Of a DNA stretch of 64,000 bases, positions 34,233-45,835 are shown in pieces. How positions within the stretch are numbered: position 1 is the first letter of the stretch; every line of letters starts with the position of its first letter. The position numbers were made by a program, and so were the translations under genes. The DNA comes from Neoceratodus forsteri (Eukaryota > Chordata > Ceratodontiformes > Ceratodontidae), in NCBI GenBank assembly GCA_016271365.2, contig CM057456.1, positions 161,746,501 through 161,810,500 of the forward strand. Reading direction: 5' to 3'. Under the pieces are notes generated by a model that saw nothing but the letters and a program-made list of their open reading frames with translations, searched no databases and was not told the origin of the DNA.

Positions 34233-35390
34233 TCAACTGAGACTTTTGGAGGGGAACACTTTAACTCCAGTTTCTGTAGGTGCAGACTTTCTTGATTTTT
34301 TCTTAGCAACAGCTCTAGTCACTGGTCCAGAGTGGGCATTTTCTGGGGGCTCAGACTCAATCAAGATTTGTCCAATGGGCAGTAAATGATTTCTATGCAT
34401 TGTTTTAACATCCTTTGAATTATTCTCAGGCCTTACTTTGTACACAGGCAGATCATCTAGTTTGCCCACTACAATGTGAGGGAGATGGTGCCATCTGTCA
34501 GCAATCTTGTGTTTGCCATGCAGTCCCAGATTTCTTAGCAATATCCGATCTCCCTCCTGGAGTTCCTGTGCTTTCACCTTTTTATCATACCTTTCTTTGT
34601 TGGCCAGATTTCTTTTGGCAGCCATGGTTTGAGCCAGTTTGTATGCATGATTCAGCTGGGCCTTTAACTTTTGCACATACTGTAAATAGTTGTCAGCTCG
34701 AACCCCATCAGGAGAGACCCCAAAGCACACATCTACCAGCAGTCAAGCTTCTCTTCCAAACATCAGGCAGTAGGGGGAGAACCCAGTGGCTTCACTTTTG
34801 GTGCAGTTGTAGGCATGTACCAGGGTGCTAATTTGCTGGCTCCATCTAGGCTTGTCCTTCGGGTGGAGGGTGCCTAGCATATCTAGCAAGGTGCAGTTGA
34901 AATGTTCAGGCTGTGGGTCCCCCTTGGGGTACACTCCCCACAGAGAAAGCATCTCTTTGATTAGACAACTCTCAAAGTCTCTTCCTTGATCAGAAATGGA
35001 TTCTTTGTGGAGCCCCATAGTGAACAAAAAAGTTTTCTACAAGTACTTTTGCCACAGTGGATGCCTTCTGGTCCTTGGTGGGGAAAGCTTGGGCATATCT
35101 TGTAAAATGGTCAGTGATCACCAGCACATTACTAATATTTCTTTGATCTGACTCCAAACTCAGAAAATCAATACAGACCAGCTCCATGGGTACACTGGTG
35201 GCGATGTTAACAAGGGGGGCAGCCCTCTGGGGCAAAGCTTTTCTCTGTAAGCAGCGACAAGTTCGAATGTGTTGCTTCACATCAGTCCCCATCTTAGGCC
35301 AATAGAATCTGGATCTCACCAAGTCAAGTGTTCTGTCTATACCAAATTGCCCCATGTGGTTGTGTAAGGACCTCAGCACTGAGTCTCAAA
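34233..35390 (-). pseudogene. Gypsy integrase with GPY/F module
   Basis: Would insert the element's cDNA. The zinc-binding HHCC part reads LHNHMGQFGIDRTL and HIRTCRCLQRKALP (35360-35240). The catalytic core has ELVCIDFLSLESD (first Asp, about 35180), SDQGRDFESCLIKEML (second Asp, about 34990) and QPEHFNCTLLDMLGTL, where the third acidic residue is expected (about 34920). The SEATGFSPYCLMFGREA block follows at 34790. The GPY/F-type module is RNLGLHGKHKIADRWHHLPH with VYKVRPEN (34540-34430). Frame changes fall near 35030 and 34740. Confidence 0.9.
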
Positions 35391-35599
35391 AAGCAGTGGG
35401 AAGCACTAGTTGTTGTTTGTCTACTTGTCCCCCTCTGTGTACTGTTTCTCTGTATAACAGTCTATTGATCAGTTTCAACTTAGGACCTTCTTTGTATAAC
35501 AATGCACTTCTCATATCAGTGGAATGTAATTTGGACACATCTTTCCCTGCATAGAGGGCTTCTAAAGCTGATTTGATCGTGGGATCTCGGGATTGAGCC

Positions 35600-36300
35600 C
35601 ACCGAATACTGTCATTGTCTAGCTGAGGCAGTGCACAGGTATGCAGTTCTCAGAAGGTCCCAAACAATCCACCATACAGTCCACTGCGTCCATGGACATT
35701 TGTTCCGCCCTGTAAGACTTCAGGCAGAGTGCTCGAATATCAGGTTCTGACACTGACCCAGTCATTCTGGGAAACAGGCCTCCAGGAGAGAGCATCAGCA
35801 TCTATATGGTTCAGGCTTGCTCTGTATTCAACAGCATAGTAGTATGTAGGTAAAGCAGAAAGCCACCTAAGGCCAGTGGCATCCAATTTAGCTGAAGTCT
35901 GCACATACAGTAGGTCAAAGGATTATTGTCAGTTTTTACCAGTATCTTAGCCCCATACAAGTACTCGTGGAATTGGTCAACAATGGCCCACTTCAAAGCT
36001 AGGAACTCTTAACTTATGTACAGGATAGTTCTTTTCGGATGGGGTCAGGCTTCTGCTGGCAAAGGCCACTGGTCTCAGGTCATTCTCGTGCTCTTGGTAC
36101 AACACAGCCCATAACCCTTGCAAGCTAGCATCAGTATGCAGGACATAAGGTTTTGTTGGATCAGCAAAGGCCAACACTGGAGCGTGGATAAGTTGATATA
36201 TGATCTCGCGAAAAGCAGTCTCACAATCAGGAGTCCAGCGGGCCCGAAATACTTCACTTGGATGAAAATACACTCTTTCAGTCTCGAGGGACGCTGACTT
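35600..36300 (-). pseudogene. Gypsy RNase H and connection
   Basis: RNase H degrades RNA in the hybrid during reverse transcription. YVLHTDASLQGLWAVLYQ (36150-36095) has the first catalytic Asp. RPVAFASRSLTPSEKNYPVH follows, then after a frame change KILVKTDNNPLTY (35960-35915). The connection ends NHIDADALSWRP near 35800-35765, a standard block before the integrase. At least two frame changes are present. From 35600 to 35390 the connection is decayed. Confidence 0.88.
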
Positions 36301-36341
36301 TTTGTATCTTTTGTGGGTTGGGGGGATACCCTTGAGTAAGG

Positions 36342-37535
36342 TTAAGTAATAGGCGGATCACTCTTGAATAGTCTGTCCAACACCTTGAATAATCTGCTCT
36401 CATGTTCCTCCAGTGAGCTGCCAAACACAATAACATCATCTACGTATACCAGGCACTCTAGTAAGTTCATGTCCCACACTGCACGCTCCATCAATCTTTG
36501 AAAAGTGGCAGGGGCACCTGAAATCCCCTGAGGCATCCTCTTGAATTCATAGAAGCCAAGCAGACAGATAAAGGCTGTCTTCTCACAGTCCTCGGGGGCC
36601 ATTGGGATCTGGTAGTACCCACTGCAGAGATCCAGCACAGAGAACCACTTGCTCCCATTTAGACAGTCCAAAGCATCCTGAATGCGGGGCATAGTGTACT
36701 GATCAGAGATAGTCCGCCGGTTTAAAGTGTGATAATCCACGCACATACTCACTGTCCCATTCTTTTTTCTCACTACCACAATGGGGGAAGCATAGGGGCT
36801 TCTGGATTGTTGTATTACACCAGCAGCTAGCATCTCTTGCAGATGCCGTCTCACATCATCTATGTCAGCAGGTACCAGGTGTCGAGACCTCTCAGAAAAT
36901 GGCCTTTCATCATGCAGCCGGATATGGTGCTCAGCTCCTTGCATGCATCCTATGTCCCATTCCTTTAAAGAAAACACCTGGTCTCTCTGGGCAAGCTTCT
37001 CACTGATCCTCACTTTCCATTCAGCTGGCAACGGGGAGTCACCGAAATCAAACAAGTCAGGCGTTACTCTGTCATTCTTCCCCAAACTCTTGTTACTGGG
37101 TAGCACTGCAGTGTCTGCCCAATGCACATTAGCCAGGCTGCAACCTCTATTTACTCGAATCTCTCTGTCAGACACATTATGAACTTGAACCATTACCCTT
37201 CTGGCAGAAGCATGGACTCTAGCAGGCAAAATACTAGGCTTGACCAGCAGTCCCTCCAGCAATTTTCCGTCGCCTGGTGCATCCAACATTAATATTTTAT
37301 TCTTGACATCCTTTCTGATACGGACCTCTACCTGTAAGGTACACTGGGTATTTGGCACCAGGATCAGAGACTCAGGATCCTTCTTCCAGACAATTCCAAC
37401 CAGTTCCTCTGGTTCTACTGTTTCAACATCTCTCTGTGCCTCATAGGCCTTCTTAATCAAGGCCAGAATTCTTAAAGCTCTACCAGCCCTTGACCCCTGT
37501 TTTTCATAACACAACTGTGCCAGCCATCCAAACAT
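36342..37535 (-). CDS. Gypsy reverse transcriptase
   Basis: An open frame of about 397 residues. The N-terminal part holds the spacer after the protease (KNKILMLDAPGDGKLLEGLL). RT blocks follow in order: ASPIVVVRKKNGTVSMCVDY (about 36785), HTLNRRTISDQYTMPRIQD, WFSVLDLCSGYYQIPMAPED (palm Asp, about 36635), FKRMPQGISGAPATFQRLM (36545-36490) and the catalytic YVDDVIVFGSSLEEHE (36440-36395). The usual FCV-x-Y-R-x-LN signature has Y-H-T-L-N here. The frame ends at 36342, and the thumb continues shifted. Family assignment is certain; activity is not expected, because the neighbouring domains are broken. Confidence 0.94.
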   Translation of the reverse strand: MFGWLAQLCYEKQGSRAGRALRILALIKKAYEAQRDVETVEPEELVGIVWKKDPESLILVPNTQCTLQVEVRIRKDVKNKILMLDAPGDGKLLEGLLVKPSILPARVHASARRVMVQVHNVSDREIRVNRGCSLANVHWADTAVLPSNKSLGKNDRVTPDLFDFGDSPLPAEWKVRISEKLAQRDQVFSLKEWDIGCMQGAEHHIRLHDERPFSERSRHLVPADIDDVRRHLQEMLAAGVIQQSRSPYASPIVVVRKKNGTVSMCVDYHTLNRRTISDQYTMPRIQDALDCLNGSKWFSVLDLCSGYYQIPMAPEDCEKTAFICLLGFYEFKRMPQGISGAPATFQRLMERAVWDMNLLECLVYVDDVIVFGSSLEEHESRLFKVLDRLFKSDPPIT

Positions 37536-37693
37536 ATGTGCATTAGTCCCAATTAGTAGAGGAGCCCCATCATACAGTCCAGTAGGGGGGACACACTAAG
37601 GCTAGGGTCTCTACTTGCTCGGCCACTCCAGCCACAGAGGTGGGAAAAGAGCCAAATTCTGATATATTTCAGAGTAGGGGTAGGTCTTCTCAC

Positions 37694-38270
37694 TTAACCC
37701 CAGACATGCAGCCCCTCCAACGATTGTAAGGGTACATCAGACAAATGCTTCTGATACCAGTCTTGGAACATAATTGTCACTTGGGAGCCACTGTCTAATA
37801 CAGCTCTTGTAGACACTCCGTTCACCTTTACAGTGGTCTCCATGGAGGGACCTACTATTCTGGACCAGTCTGGAGATGGAGTAGCGGGGGCCTGGGCAAC
37901 TGACCTTGCCACAAAGGGACGTGAGTTAGCATTTTTGGGGCCCTCACTGGGATCATTGCGTGCACCTCTTAACCACTGATTTGTTCTCCGAAGCTCTCCT
38001 TGTAGCCTATATGCAACTTTGTCTGTGTATTTTGGGGACTGGCATTCTCTCTTCATGTGCCCATCCTTCCCACAATTATAGCAAAACATACTTTCTGGAG
38101 TTTGAACTGGCCGAGGCATCACACTGGGAGCCAGGGCCGGGGTACTACTAACTGGAAACCTTGGTGCCATCTCTGTCTGCAGCATGATAAGCATTTGGAG
38201 ACATCTCGTCAGTTTACCCACTTCCATGGTCAAGACATTGAGTTTTGAGCTGTTGTTAGCAGGAGATGCA
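37694..38270 (-). pseudogene. Gypsy CCHC knuckle and aspartic protease
   Basis: The zinc knuckle FCYNCGKDGHMKRECQSP (about 38090-38035) has the C-x2-C-x4-H-x4-C spacing of nucleocapsid. The protease follows with TRAVLDSGSQVTIMF (37810-37765), where D-S-G is the active-site triad of retroviral-type proteases. The flap and second half read decayed toward 37600. The knuckle and protease share one open frame, as in elements with a continuous gag-pro. Confidence 0.88.
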
Positions 38271-38299
38271 TGGGTGGGTACACCCACCCCCATAGCAGA

Positions 38300-39590
38300 T
38301 GCAGTCGGATGAGGGTCGGGCCTATACTTGCAGGAGCGGCCTTCATAAAGAGACTGTTTTTTATTTCCCCACATTCTCTCAACAGTTCGCCCCATTGTGG
38401 CATATCTTTTTCCTTCCCAGAGCATTCATTAACTGCCAACCTCTGCCCCTGAACTTCACTTGATGGGTCACCCTCAGTCACTCGGGTCATAGCCGCAGCT
38501 ATTGGTGCAAGTCCCTCCCAAGGTTGCTTTTTCTCAACTCCTCGAATTTCTCTCATTAGCTCATCATGGGGGGGGATTCCAGTTGGTTTGCCAGGTGTAA
38601 CTGAAGCAACAGCAGTTCTGAGAAGGGGCCGACTTAAGGATCCTGTCCTGCTTGGTTTGGTCCAGTTCAATCGCTGGCAAACTACCCTTTCTGAGGCGTT
38701 CTTGCAACAATTTTTCCAGCCAAAATACATACACAGACAACAACTCCCCTTGGTACTGTTGTGCATTTCTTACTCTCCACCACGGGTCCTCATCAGAATC
38801 TGGGCTCCCATTCACATTCTCCAAGGCCTCAAGATAGTCTTGTGCAGTCGCTTCAGGGTTACTGGCCCATTTAGCACGAATGGTAGCCAGGGCAGGACCT
38901 CGAAGGCTCTCACTAACCCTCTTTCGCTTTTCGGCTTCCAAGCATTGCCATTCTAGCACTTGAGGGGCAACATAGTCTATCCAGGTCTCCCAGTCATCCT
39001 CCCCTTGGGGGGTGGGGAGGGTGCCAGAGAAGATCCTCAACCTTCGGTAAGAGTCGTGACTAATGGCAGGTGCAGAAATAGGAACCTGCATTGGTTCAGC
39101 CACCATTACGGGTACTGGAGCGGGAGAGGGTGTTGGGGGAGGAACATCCCCAGGTGGAAAGAATAGTTTATTCAAGTCCTCCACAGTTTTCCCTTCCCCC
39201 AGCAACCATTCAGCAAATTTCTCCTCAAAAGTTTCAGATAGTGGGTGGGGCTCATTCCCCCTGGGTCTTTACTGTCCTTAGTTATGACTCTCCAGGCAGT
39301 GAGGTCTCCCTCTGGGGTAATAGTCTGTGGCACTTTGGAGCTATCTATGGGATCCTTAAACTCTACTAGGGCCAGGAAAGTGTGGGTGAGCAGATTAGCA
39401 TGTCGACCCACCACCACATGGTTTTGTAAACCTTCCACCTTGGAAAGTACTCCCTGTACAGTGTCCGTATTGATACCCGGGGGGGGGTGTCCAGGATAAG
39501 CATAGTATTTTGGGGGTCGATCTCGTCAGTAGTATACCACTCCACCAACCGGTGCACAGCCACTTGTCGGGGTACCCATTTATTTTATTT
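38300..39590 (-). pseudogene. PNMA-like Gag of the Gypsy element
   Basis: The capsid protein would form the particle. The core (39040-38700) reads YRRLRIFSGTLPTPQGEDDW, then KRVSESLRGPALATIRAKW, DYLEALENV and ELLSVYVFWLEKLLQERL. This is the arrangement of vertebrate PNMA (paraneoplastic Ma antigen) proteins: F-S-G, the V-E-S-L-R-G-P-A-L block, C/Y-L-E-A-L-E-x-V-F-G, and the L-S-x-Y-V-x-x-L-E-x-L-L-Q block. Upstream, 39563-39260 carries the PNMA N-terminal region in two frames (LVEWYTTDEIDPQNTMLIL; TFLALVEFKDPIDSSKVP; LTAWRVI). At least three frame changes break it, and no ATG lies in frame at the N-terminus. PNMA host genes are thought to derive from such Gypsy elements. Confidence 0.82.
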
Positions 39591-39659
39591 TTTTTCTTAA
39601 CAGTGGTTCATAAATATGGCCACTAGAGGACACACAAGCCCAGCGGTGAGCCTCCAAGA
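39591..39659 (-). other. Gypsy leader between 5' LTR and Gag
   Basis: About 70 bp. In element orientation the sequence after the LTR is TCTTGGAGGCTCACCGCTGG. The primer-binding site should begin here with TGG, but I could not match it to a particular tRNA. Confidence 0.5.
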
Positions 39660-40915
39660 TGTAACCCCTAGGTGGCACTATCTCAAGGGCTACTACTCCT
39701 GCCTGCTTAACTTCTAACAGGTTAAGGGGCTTAGTTCCAATGGCAGGTGCCTCCACCCAGAGGTCAGGGTTTGCAGTAGTTTAACTAACTTGGTCACAGC
39801 CCTCTGGGACACTGTAACCCCCCTTTCTTCCCATTAGTGGCCCATACAATGCATTAGGAATACCTTCATAATGTACACTTACCCCCAGGACTGGCTCCGC
39901 CAACTGGACCCCGGGGACCCTCTGCAAAACAAGATGATACAGTGCAAAAACCACAGTACAATACTTTAACATAAACAAATACCTCGGCCAGTGTAACTTT
40001 GCTGAAATCAACAGATCTGATTTATTTAAGGAGCTGTAACAAGGAAGGGGGAAATCAGGTTAATTAGGTTAAACACATTAATAATCACAGTACTGTACAC
40101 ATATTCAGAGTCCCAAATTGTCAGTTTCACTGGATACCCAGGATGGGGGTGCTAGCCAGGATCGGTTGTAGCTGGTTGGAGCCCTGTGATGGAAAAAACA
40201 CTGGCACAATACCCAAATTGTAATCCAGAGCCGGTTGGCTCAGTTCGTGAAGAATTGAAGAAAAAAACAACAATTAGATGACACACTTGCAATTCGATAA
40301 ACAGTTGGCAGGGAGCTACCCTGCTTTGTAGTCACAAACTCAATGCTGGGAACTGGATGGAAGGCAGATTGTCCTGGATTGCCAGGAGGAGCAGACCATG
40401 TGGACAAAGTCCTTGTGACTGGACCCCACTGCAGTTTACTGCAAATGGATATAGTCTGGTTTAAGCTGGGGTTTACTTCCAGCTTCATGCACTCTATTCA
40501 CTGTATCCCGATCGCAATTACTGCACAATACCCCGGAGAACACACAGCAGATTCAGTTCTTGACAGACCGAACGCGATTCAGCAATTTCTCCAGTCTTCT
40601 ACAGGGTGAGCCTGGTTTCTACTCTTCAGATCGCCTTGATTCTCTTTGCAGGTTGGTTTCAGTATGAACAGGTGCTTGCACAAACTGCAGACCAAAACTT
40701 AAGGCCTTACACGAGAACCCCACGCTAAAACTACACACTGAAAAAGCACACAGCTCCCTGTCTCTTCTTAGCCCAAACTGATCTGATCTTTCCAGTCGAC
40801 AGAGCCTGGCATTTCCTTTGAGTTCCTCCCAGTTCAGTGGGTTGGTTTGGCTGTCACTCACAGTAAACTCCCCCCTGTTGGTGGAAAAAAGGCGCCAAAG
40901 TCAAAACTACATTTC

Positions 40916-42031
40916 TAGGGACATGGATATGTTGTTCATCCACACTGTCTGGCAGGTTCCTTGCCGCTTTAAATCTTGCTGGAAGGTGTTCAAGCTGGCT
41001 CCTCCCACCCACCCAGGTGGTAAACTCTCAGCTCCGTCCCATGACGCCAGATCTTCCTTACCGCTTGGAAGCTCAGGTCCCTCCTTAACGCTGTGCGTAT
41101 AGTCTGGATCCTAATTCTTCGGTTCGCCCGAAACTTATTCTTAAATTTTCAAGACTTTGGTCAAATTACCCCTCGTGGCTGCAATGGACAAATCAACTCC
41201 CAGTTTTGGCCGGTGCCCATGTGGGCAGAAAATGTCCAGGATGGATCCGCACTCAAATAACGTCTACTGCCTCCAGCCTAGACCATGACCTGCAGGCCTG
41301 CAAGTTATGCTGTTGGTTTTTCGATAGCGTCCTGGAGGCGCACTGTGATTACAGCTTGGGCACCCGAGCGCTACCTGTCAGTGAAGTCAAAGGAGGCCTG
41401 TTGGGTGGTAACCGCGGCGACTGGCTCGGCTGAGCAACTCGAGCAGATGATCGCCCTCGAGGAAGAGGCGGCACATGCTGCATCATCCTCTTCCTCGGTC
41501 ACGGCATTTATCCCGCTCTCTTTGGGTTCCTCCTACTCAGCTTCTTTTAAGGAGCTTTGCCAGTCCATTTCCACGAAGGGAGAGGGGCCATCGGGACATT
41601 CTTCTCGGTTCAAAAAGAAGGACTCGAAAGGTAAGTCCCATTGTCGGCGTTTGTGGGAGCGGGAGAGGTCCCCTTTCCCGGACAGTCGACACTTGACTTC
41701 AGTCAAGGTTGTGGCTAAGGTCGCTGGCTTCACGGTGTCCCCGTCAGGTCAGCTGGCCAAGACACCCATCGAAGTGGTCGAGATTTTTCTCGACCCGTCG
41801 GACGGACTGTCGACTGGTGAAGCCAACAACCCTTCTTCACCAGTTCCCCCAGTGGAGACCGAGGACTTGCCTGCACCTCCTGTGCCGGAGTTCCCAGTCA
41901 AGGCTTCTGAGCTGAGGGAAGAGCAGGTGTCCACCGCCCCTTCCCAAACCCATCCTCGGAAACACCGAGGATCTCGGTCTTGGTCTTGGACATTGTCTCG
42001 GTCCAGCCGATCCCGCCGACCTCGCGGTCTC
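40916..42031 (+). mobile_element. DIRS-like fragment D (leader and partial Gag) inside the Gypsy LTR
   Basis: 1,116 bp between TTTC at 40912-40915 and TTTC at 42032-42035. It is GC-richer than its surroundings. From 41184 it reads MDKSTPSFGRCPCGQKMSRM, then DPHSN-VYCL, the DIRS Gag cysteine cluster, continuing in other frames as HDLQACKLCC, TRALPVSEVK and VVTAATGSAEQLEQMIALEE (41285-41470). A long frame then runs to about 42031, ending in Ser/Arg-rich sequence (SWSWTLSRSSRSRRPR). RT, RNase H and recombinase are absent. The family differs from DIRS-A and DIRS-B. The fragment stops in mid-Gag at the LTR junction. Confidence 0.82.
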
Positions 42032-42211
42032 TTTCCCAGAGTCACTGCCCTTACAATCCCCTTACAGCAGGCTCCGAGAGGAGAGTCCAAGTTCTGATTC
42101 GCCCAGAGTAGGCTCCATTTTAAAGGATTCCCACCATGATTGGTCCAATTCAGCAGTTCAGAATCAACATGAGGGAGCTACTTTGCACTGTCCTTGCTAC
42201 GAGAAAGCAGG

Positions 42212-45200
42212 TTAAAGATCATGTGCAACCGTTTTTGCATATTTTCTATAAAAGCTTGAAAAGCTGACATTCAAGTCCATGTGTCATGATTAGTGTTTCC
42301 TGAAAATTTCATGCTGTTTGATTTTGTGGTTTTCTTTAAATTAGCATTTGTTAACTTGCTCTACAGTGGCTGAAAACAGTGGAGTTATTTTTGTCCTCTC
42401 AGTCAAACTTGGAGTGTGATGACATCATTTTGGAGTTGCTTACTGTTTCAGATTCCCAATCAGAGTAGCACTCTGTAGAGTTAATGGTTTGCTGAGCTCT
42501 TCAAGTTTCTTACAAACCCAGTTTCTGGTTTATGTTTAGATAGATCAGCTTTAAAGCATTATCATTATCATCTGATAAAAAGCTGATCATTTTAATTTCA
42601 ATGCTGAATTGAAGTGGTGGAAATCTTTCTCTGTGAGAAATCAGCTTGTCTGTATCAAAGCTTTCAGTTCTTTCTAATCAAAAATCTAATTTTTTTTTCT
42701 AACTATATAGCACAGGGTCGGGATGTTTAATGAATGTAAAATAAATCTAAATGTTGTTCATTCACAGAAACAGTTTGTCTTTGATGTAGCCTTCATAAAT
42801 ATGTTCATGTAAGAACATTTTTTATGTCAGATTGACAAACAGTACATGTGCTTGAAATACTGTAGCAGAGTGTGACGGGCACCTGTCTGAACTCACACAT
42901 TTCAGTTCTTTGGTGGTTTCTGTGTGAAAATATATCATGTACGTGTACAACTAGAAACACTATGTGGCATCCCGATGCACCGTGTCTCTGCCCCACAGCT
43001 GAGGCAGCTGCAGTCTACTGCCACCTGTCCCTGCCCCGCAAGCCCCTGCTTTCTGCTCGACATGTGAGACTGCTACATCTTGCTGCCCACTGTCTTCTCC
43101 CACACAGTCAGGGATTGTGCACCCTGTTGCCTCCATCCCCTGCCTAAAGAATCAGGGCTGCTGCACCCTGCCACCCCCTGCCCAAACAGTTGGGATGATG
43201 CACCCTGCTGCCCTCTCTCCCTCACCCTCACAGTTAGGGAAGCTGCACCTGTTGACCCCTGTTCCTGTCTCCACAGTCAGGGCTGCTGTGCCGTACTAAG
43301 TCCTAGTGTGCCAGGTCCCCTGCCTCCACAGCTGGGGCTGCTGCACCATGCTGGCCTAGCCACCAGAGGTGGGGCTTTTGCTAAACCCTGCTACCCACTT
43401 TCATTGCCCCAAATGGGCAGGGCTGCTGCACCATCTGTACCCCATCTCAAAGTCAGGGCTGCTGTACCCTGATGCCCCCTGTGTTCTGCACCACAGTCGA
43501 GACTTCTGCATCATGCTGTCCTCTATCCCTTGTCACCAGAGACAGGGCTGTTGCACCCTGCTCCTTGTACATTTTGGGGTTGCCATGGCCTGTTGTGCTC
43601 TAGTTCCCCATGAGGCTACAGTTTGGGCTGCTGCACCATACTGCCACTTGCCACAAGATGCAGGGCATTTGCTGCACCTTGTTGCATGCCTCCACAATTG
43701 AGGCAGTTGCACCCTGCTGCGTGCCTCCACAGTTGAGGCAGTTGCACCCTGCTGTCCCCCTGCCACCAGATTCAGATCCTTTGCTACACCCTGCTGCCCA
43801 CATTCCTTGTCCCAGACAGGCATGGCTGCTGCACCCTGTCCCACAGTTTGGGCTGCTGTATCCTGATGCCACTCTGTCTCCTGTCTTAACAGTCAGGGCT
43901 GCTACACCCTGCTGCTCTCTGTCCCCACGCTCACAGTCAGGACCACAGCACCCTGTTGCCCCCTGTCCCTGTCTCCACAGTCAGGGCTGCTGTGCTGTGC
44001 TACACCCTAGAATCTCATGCCACCTGCATCCACATTTGGGGCTGCTGAGCCCTGCTACACATTTCCATTGCCCCAAATGGGCTGGGCCATTGCACAATGT
44101 ACTCCATGTACCACTGTCAGGGTTGCTGTATCCTGATGTCCACCTGTGTCCTGCCCCACAGTCAAGGCTTCTGCACCATGCTGTCCTTTGTCTCCTGTCA
44201 CCATTGTGTCCTGCTGCACCACACAGCCCCTTGCCTCCACAGGAAGGGGACAGGGTGCAGCAGATACCCTTACTCTTGTGCTGCACCCTTCGCAAACAGT
44301 TAGGGTTGCTGCACCCTGCTACCCTCTCTTTCTCTCACCCTCACAGTCAGGGATATTGCACATGTTGCTCTCTGTTCTTGTTTCAGCAGAGTGTAGCAAA
44401 GGATCTGACTCTGGTGGCAGATGGACAGCAGGGTGCAACTGCTTCAACTGTGGAGGCATGCAACATGATGCAGCAAATGCCCTGAATCTTTTGGGTTAGT
44501 GGCATGGAGCAGCAGCTCTAATTATGGAGGTATGGGTCTCTAGGGCACAGCAGGCCACAGCAACCACAACTGTGTAGAAAGGAGCAGGGTGCAGCAGCCC
44601 TGTCTGTGGTGCTAGGTGATAGAAAACAGCATGGTATAGAAGCCTTGACTGTGGGGCAGGACACATGGGGCATTAGGGTACAGCAGCCCTGACTGTGAGA
44701 TGGGGTACACTTGGTGCAGCAGCCCTGCCCATGGAGGCAGGAAACATGGCACTTTAGGGCTAATGCAGCACAGAAATCATGACTGTGAAGACAGGAACAG
44801 GGGGCAACAGGTTCAGCTTCCCTAACTATGAGGGTGGGGGAGATAGGGCAGCAGAGTTCAGCAACCCTAATTGTTGGGCAGGGATCAGCAGTGTGCAGTA
44901 GTCCTGATTCTTTAGGCAAAGGATGGAGGCAGCAGGGTGCACAATCCATGACTTTGTGGGAGAAAACAGTGGGCAGCAGGGTGCAGCAGCCTTGAATAAT
45001 GAGCAGAAGGCAGGGGGCTTGTGGGGTAGGGGACTGGTGGTAGTAGACTGCAGATGCCTCAACTGTGGGGCAAAGACACAGTGCATCAGGATGCCACATA
45101 GTGGCTCTAGTTGTACACGTACAAGATGTATTTTCACACAGAAACCACCAAAGAGCTTAAATTTGTGAGTTCTGACAGAACATGTGCTTGAAATACTGTA

Positions 45201-45835
45201 GCAGAGTGTGACAAGCACCTGTTTGTCAATCTGACATGAAAAGAAAATGTTCTTATGTGATTGTATTTGTGAAGGCTACATCAAAGACAAACTGGTTCTG
45301 TGAATGAACAAAATTTAGATTTATTTTATATTTTTTAAACAGCCCTGTGTTATATAGTTAGAAAAGAATTGAGGTTTGATTAGAAAGAACAGAGCTGTGA
45401 TACAGACAATCTGATTTCTCACAGAAAAAGATTTCCACTACTTCAATTCAGCATTAGAACTGAAATGATCAGCTTTGTAAAGGAAAATAATTATATATTT
45501 TAAGCTGATCTATCTAAACACAAACCAGAGACTGAGTTTGTAAGGAACCTGGAGAGCTCAGCAAACCATAAACTCTACAGAGTGCTGCTCTGATTGGGAA
45601 TCTGAAACAGCAAGCTACTCCAAAATGATGTAATTTAAGTTTGACTGAGAGGACAGAAATAACTCTACTGTTTTCAGCCACTGTAGAGCAAGTTAACAAA
45701 TGCTGATTTTAAGAAATCCACAAAACCAAACAGCATGAAATTTTCAGGAAACACTAATCATGACACAAGGACTTGAATTTCAGTTTTTAAAGCTTTTATT
45801 AAAAATATGCAAAAACCGTTGCACATGATCTTTAA
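42212..45835. mobile_element. 3.6-kb foldback element with TTAA target duplication and minisatellite arms
   Basis: Element 42216-45831, flanked by TTAA at 42212-42215 and 45832-45835; the other LTR has a single TTAA at this point. The ends are AGATCATGTGCAAC and its reverse complement. The inverted arms run about 1.4-1.6 kb each (42216 to about 43790, and about 44390 to 45831). Their outer 750-800 bp are AT-rich unique sequence; their inner parts are GC-rich imperfect tandem repeats. No transposase-like frame was found, so it is non-autonomous. TTAA plus an initial AG fits Kolobok-type (or piggyBac-type) transposition; the superfamily is an inference. Confidence 0.9.
42980..45090. repeat. Minisatellite/higher-order repeat core of the foldback element
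   Basis: Units of about 40-50 bp built on CAGGGCTGCTGCACCCTGCT followed by GCC-rich sequence, CCTGTCC and CTCCACAGT. They are arranged as a higher-order repeat: CCCCAAATGGGC recurs at about 43406 and 44076, with neighbours in the same order. The plus orientation holds to about 44390 and the minus orientation (AGCAGGGTGCAGCAGCC) holds after it. The long open frames seen across this stretch are by-products of the repeat and not genes. Confidence 0.88.

Noticed and set aside
42980..45090. Possible CRISPR-like repeat array
   Set aside because: Repeats are imperfect, contiguous without unique spacers, and inverted around the centre; the genome is eukaryotic.
43080..45218. Long Cys/His/Pro-rich open frames on both strands between 43080 and 45218
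   Set aside because: They arise from the GC-rich tandem units of the foldback element; every frame repeats the same short peptide pattern.
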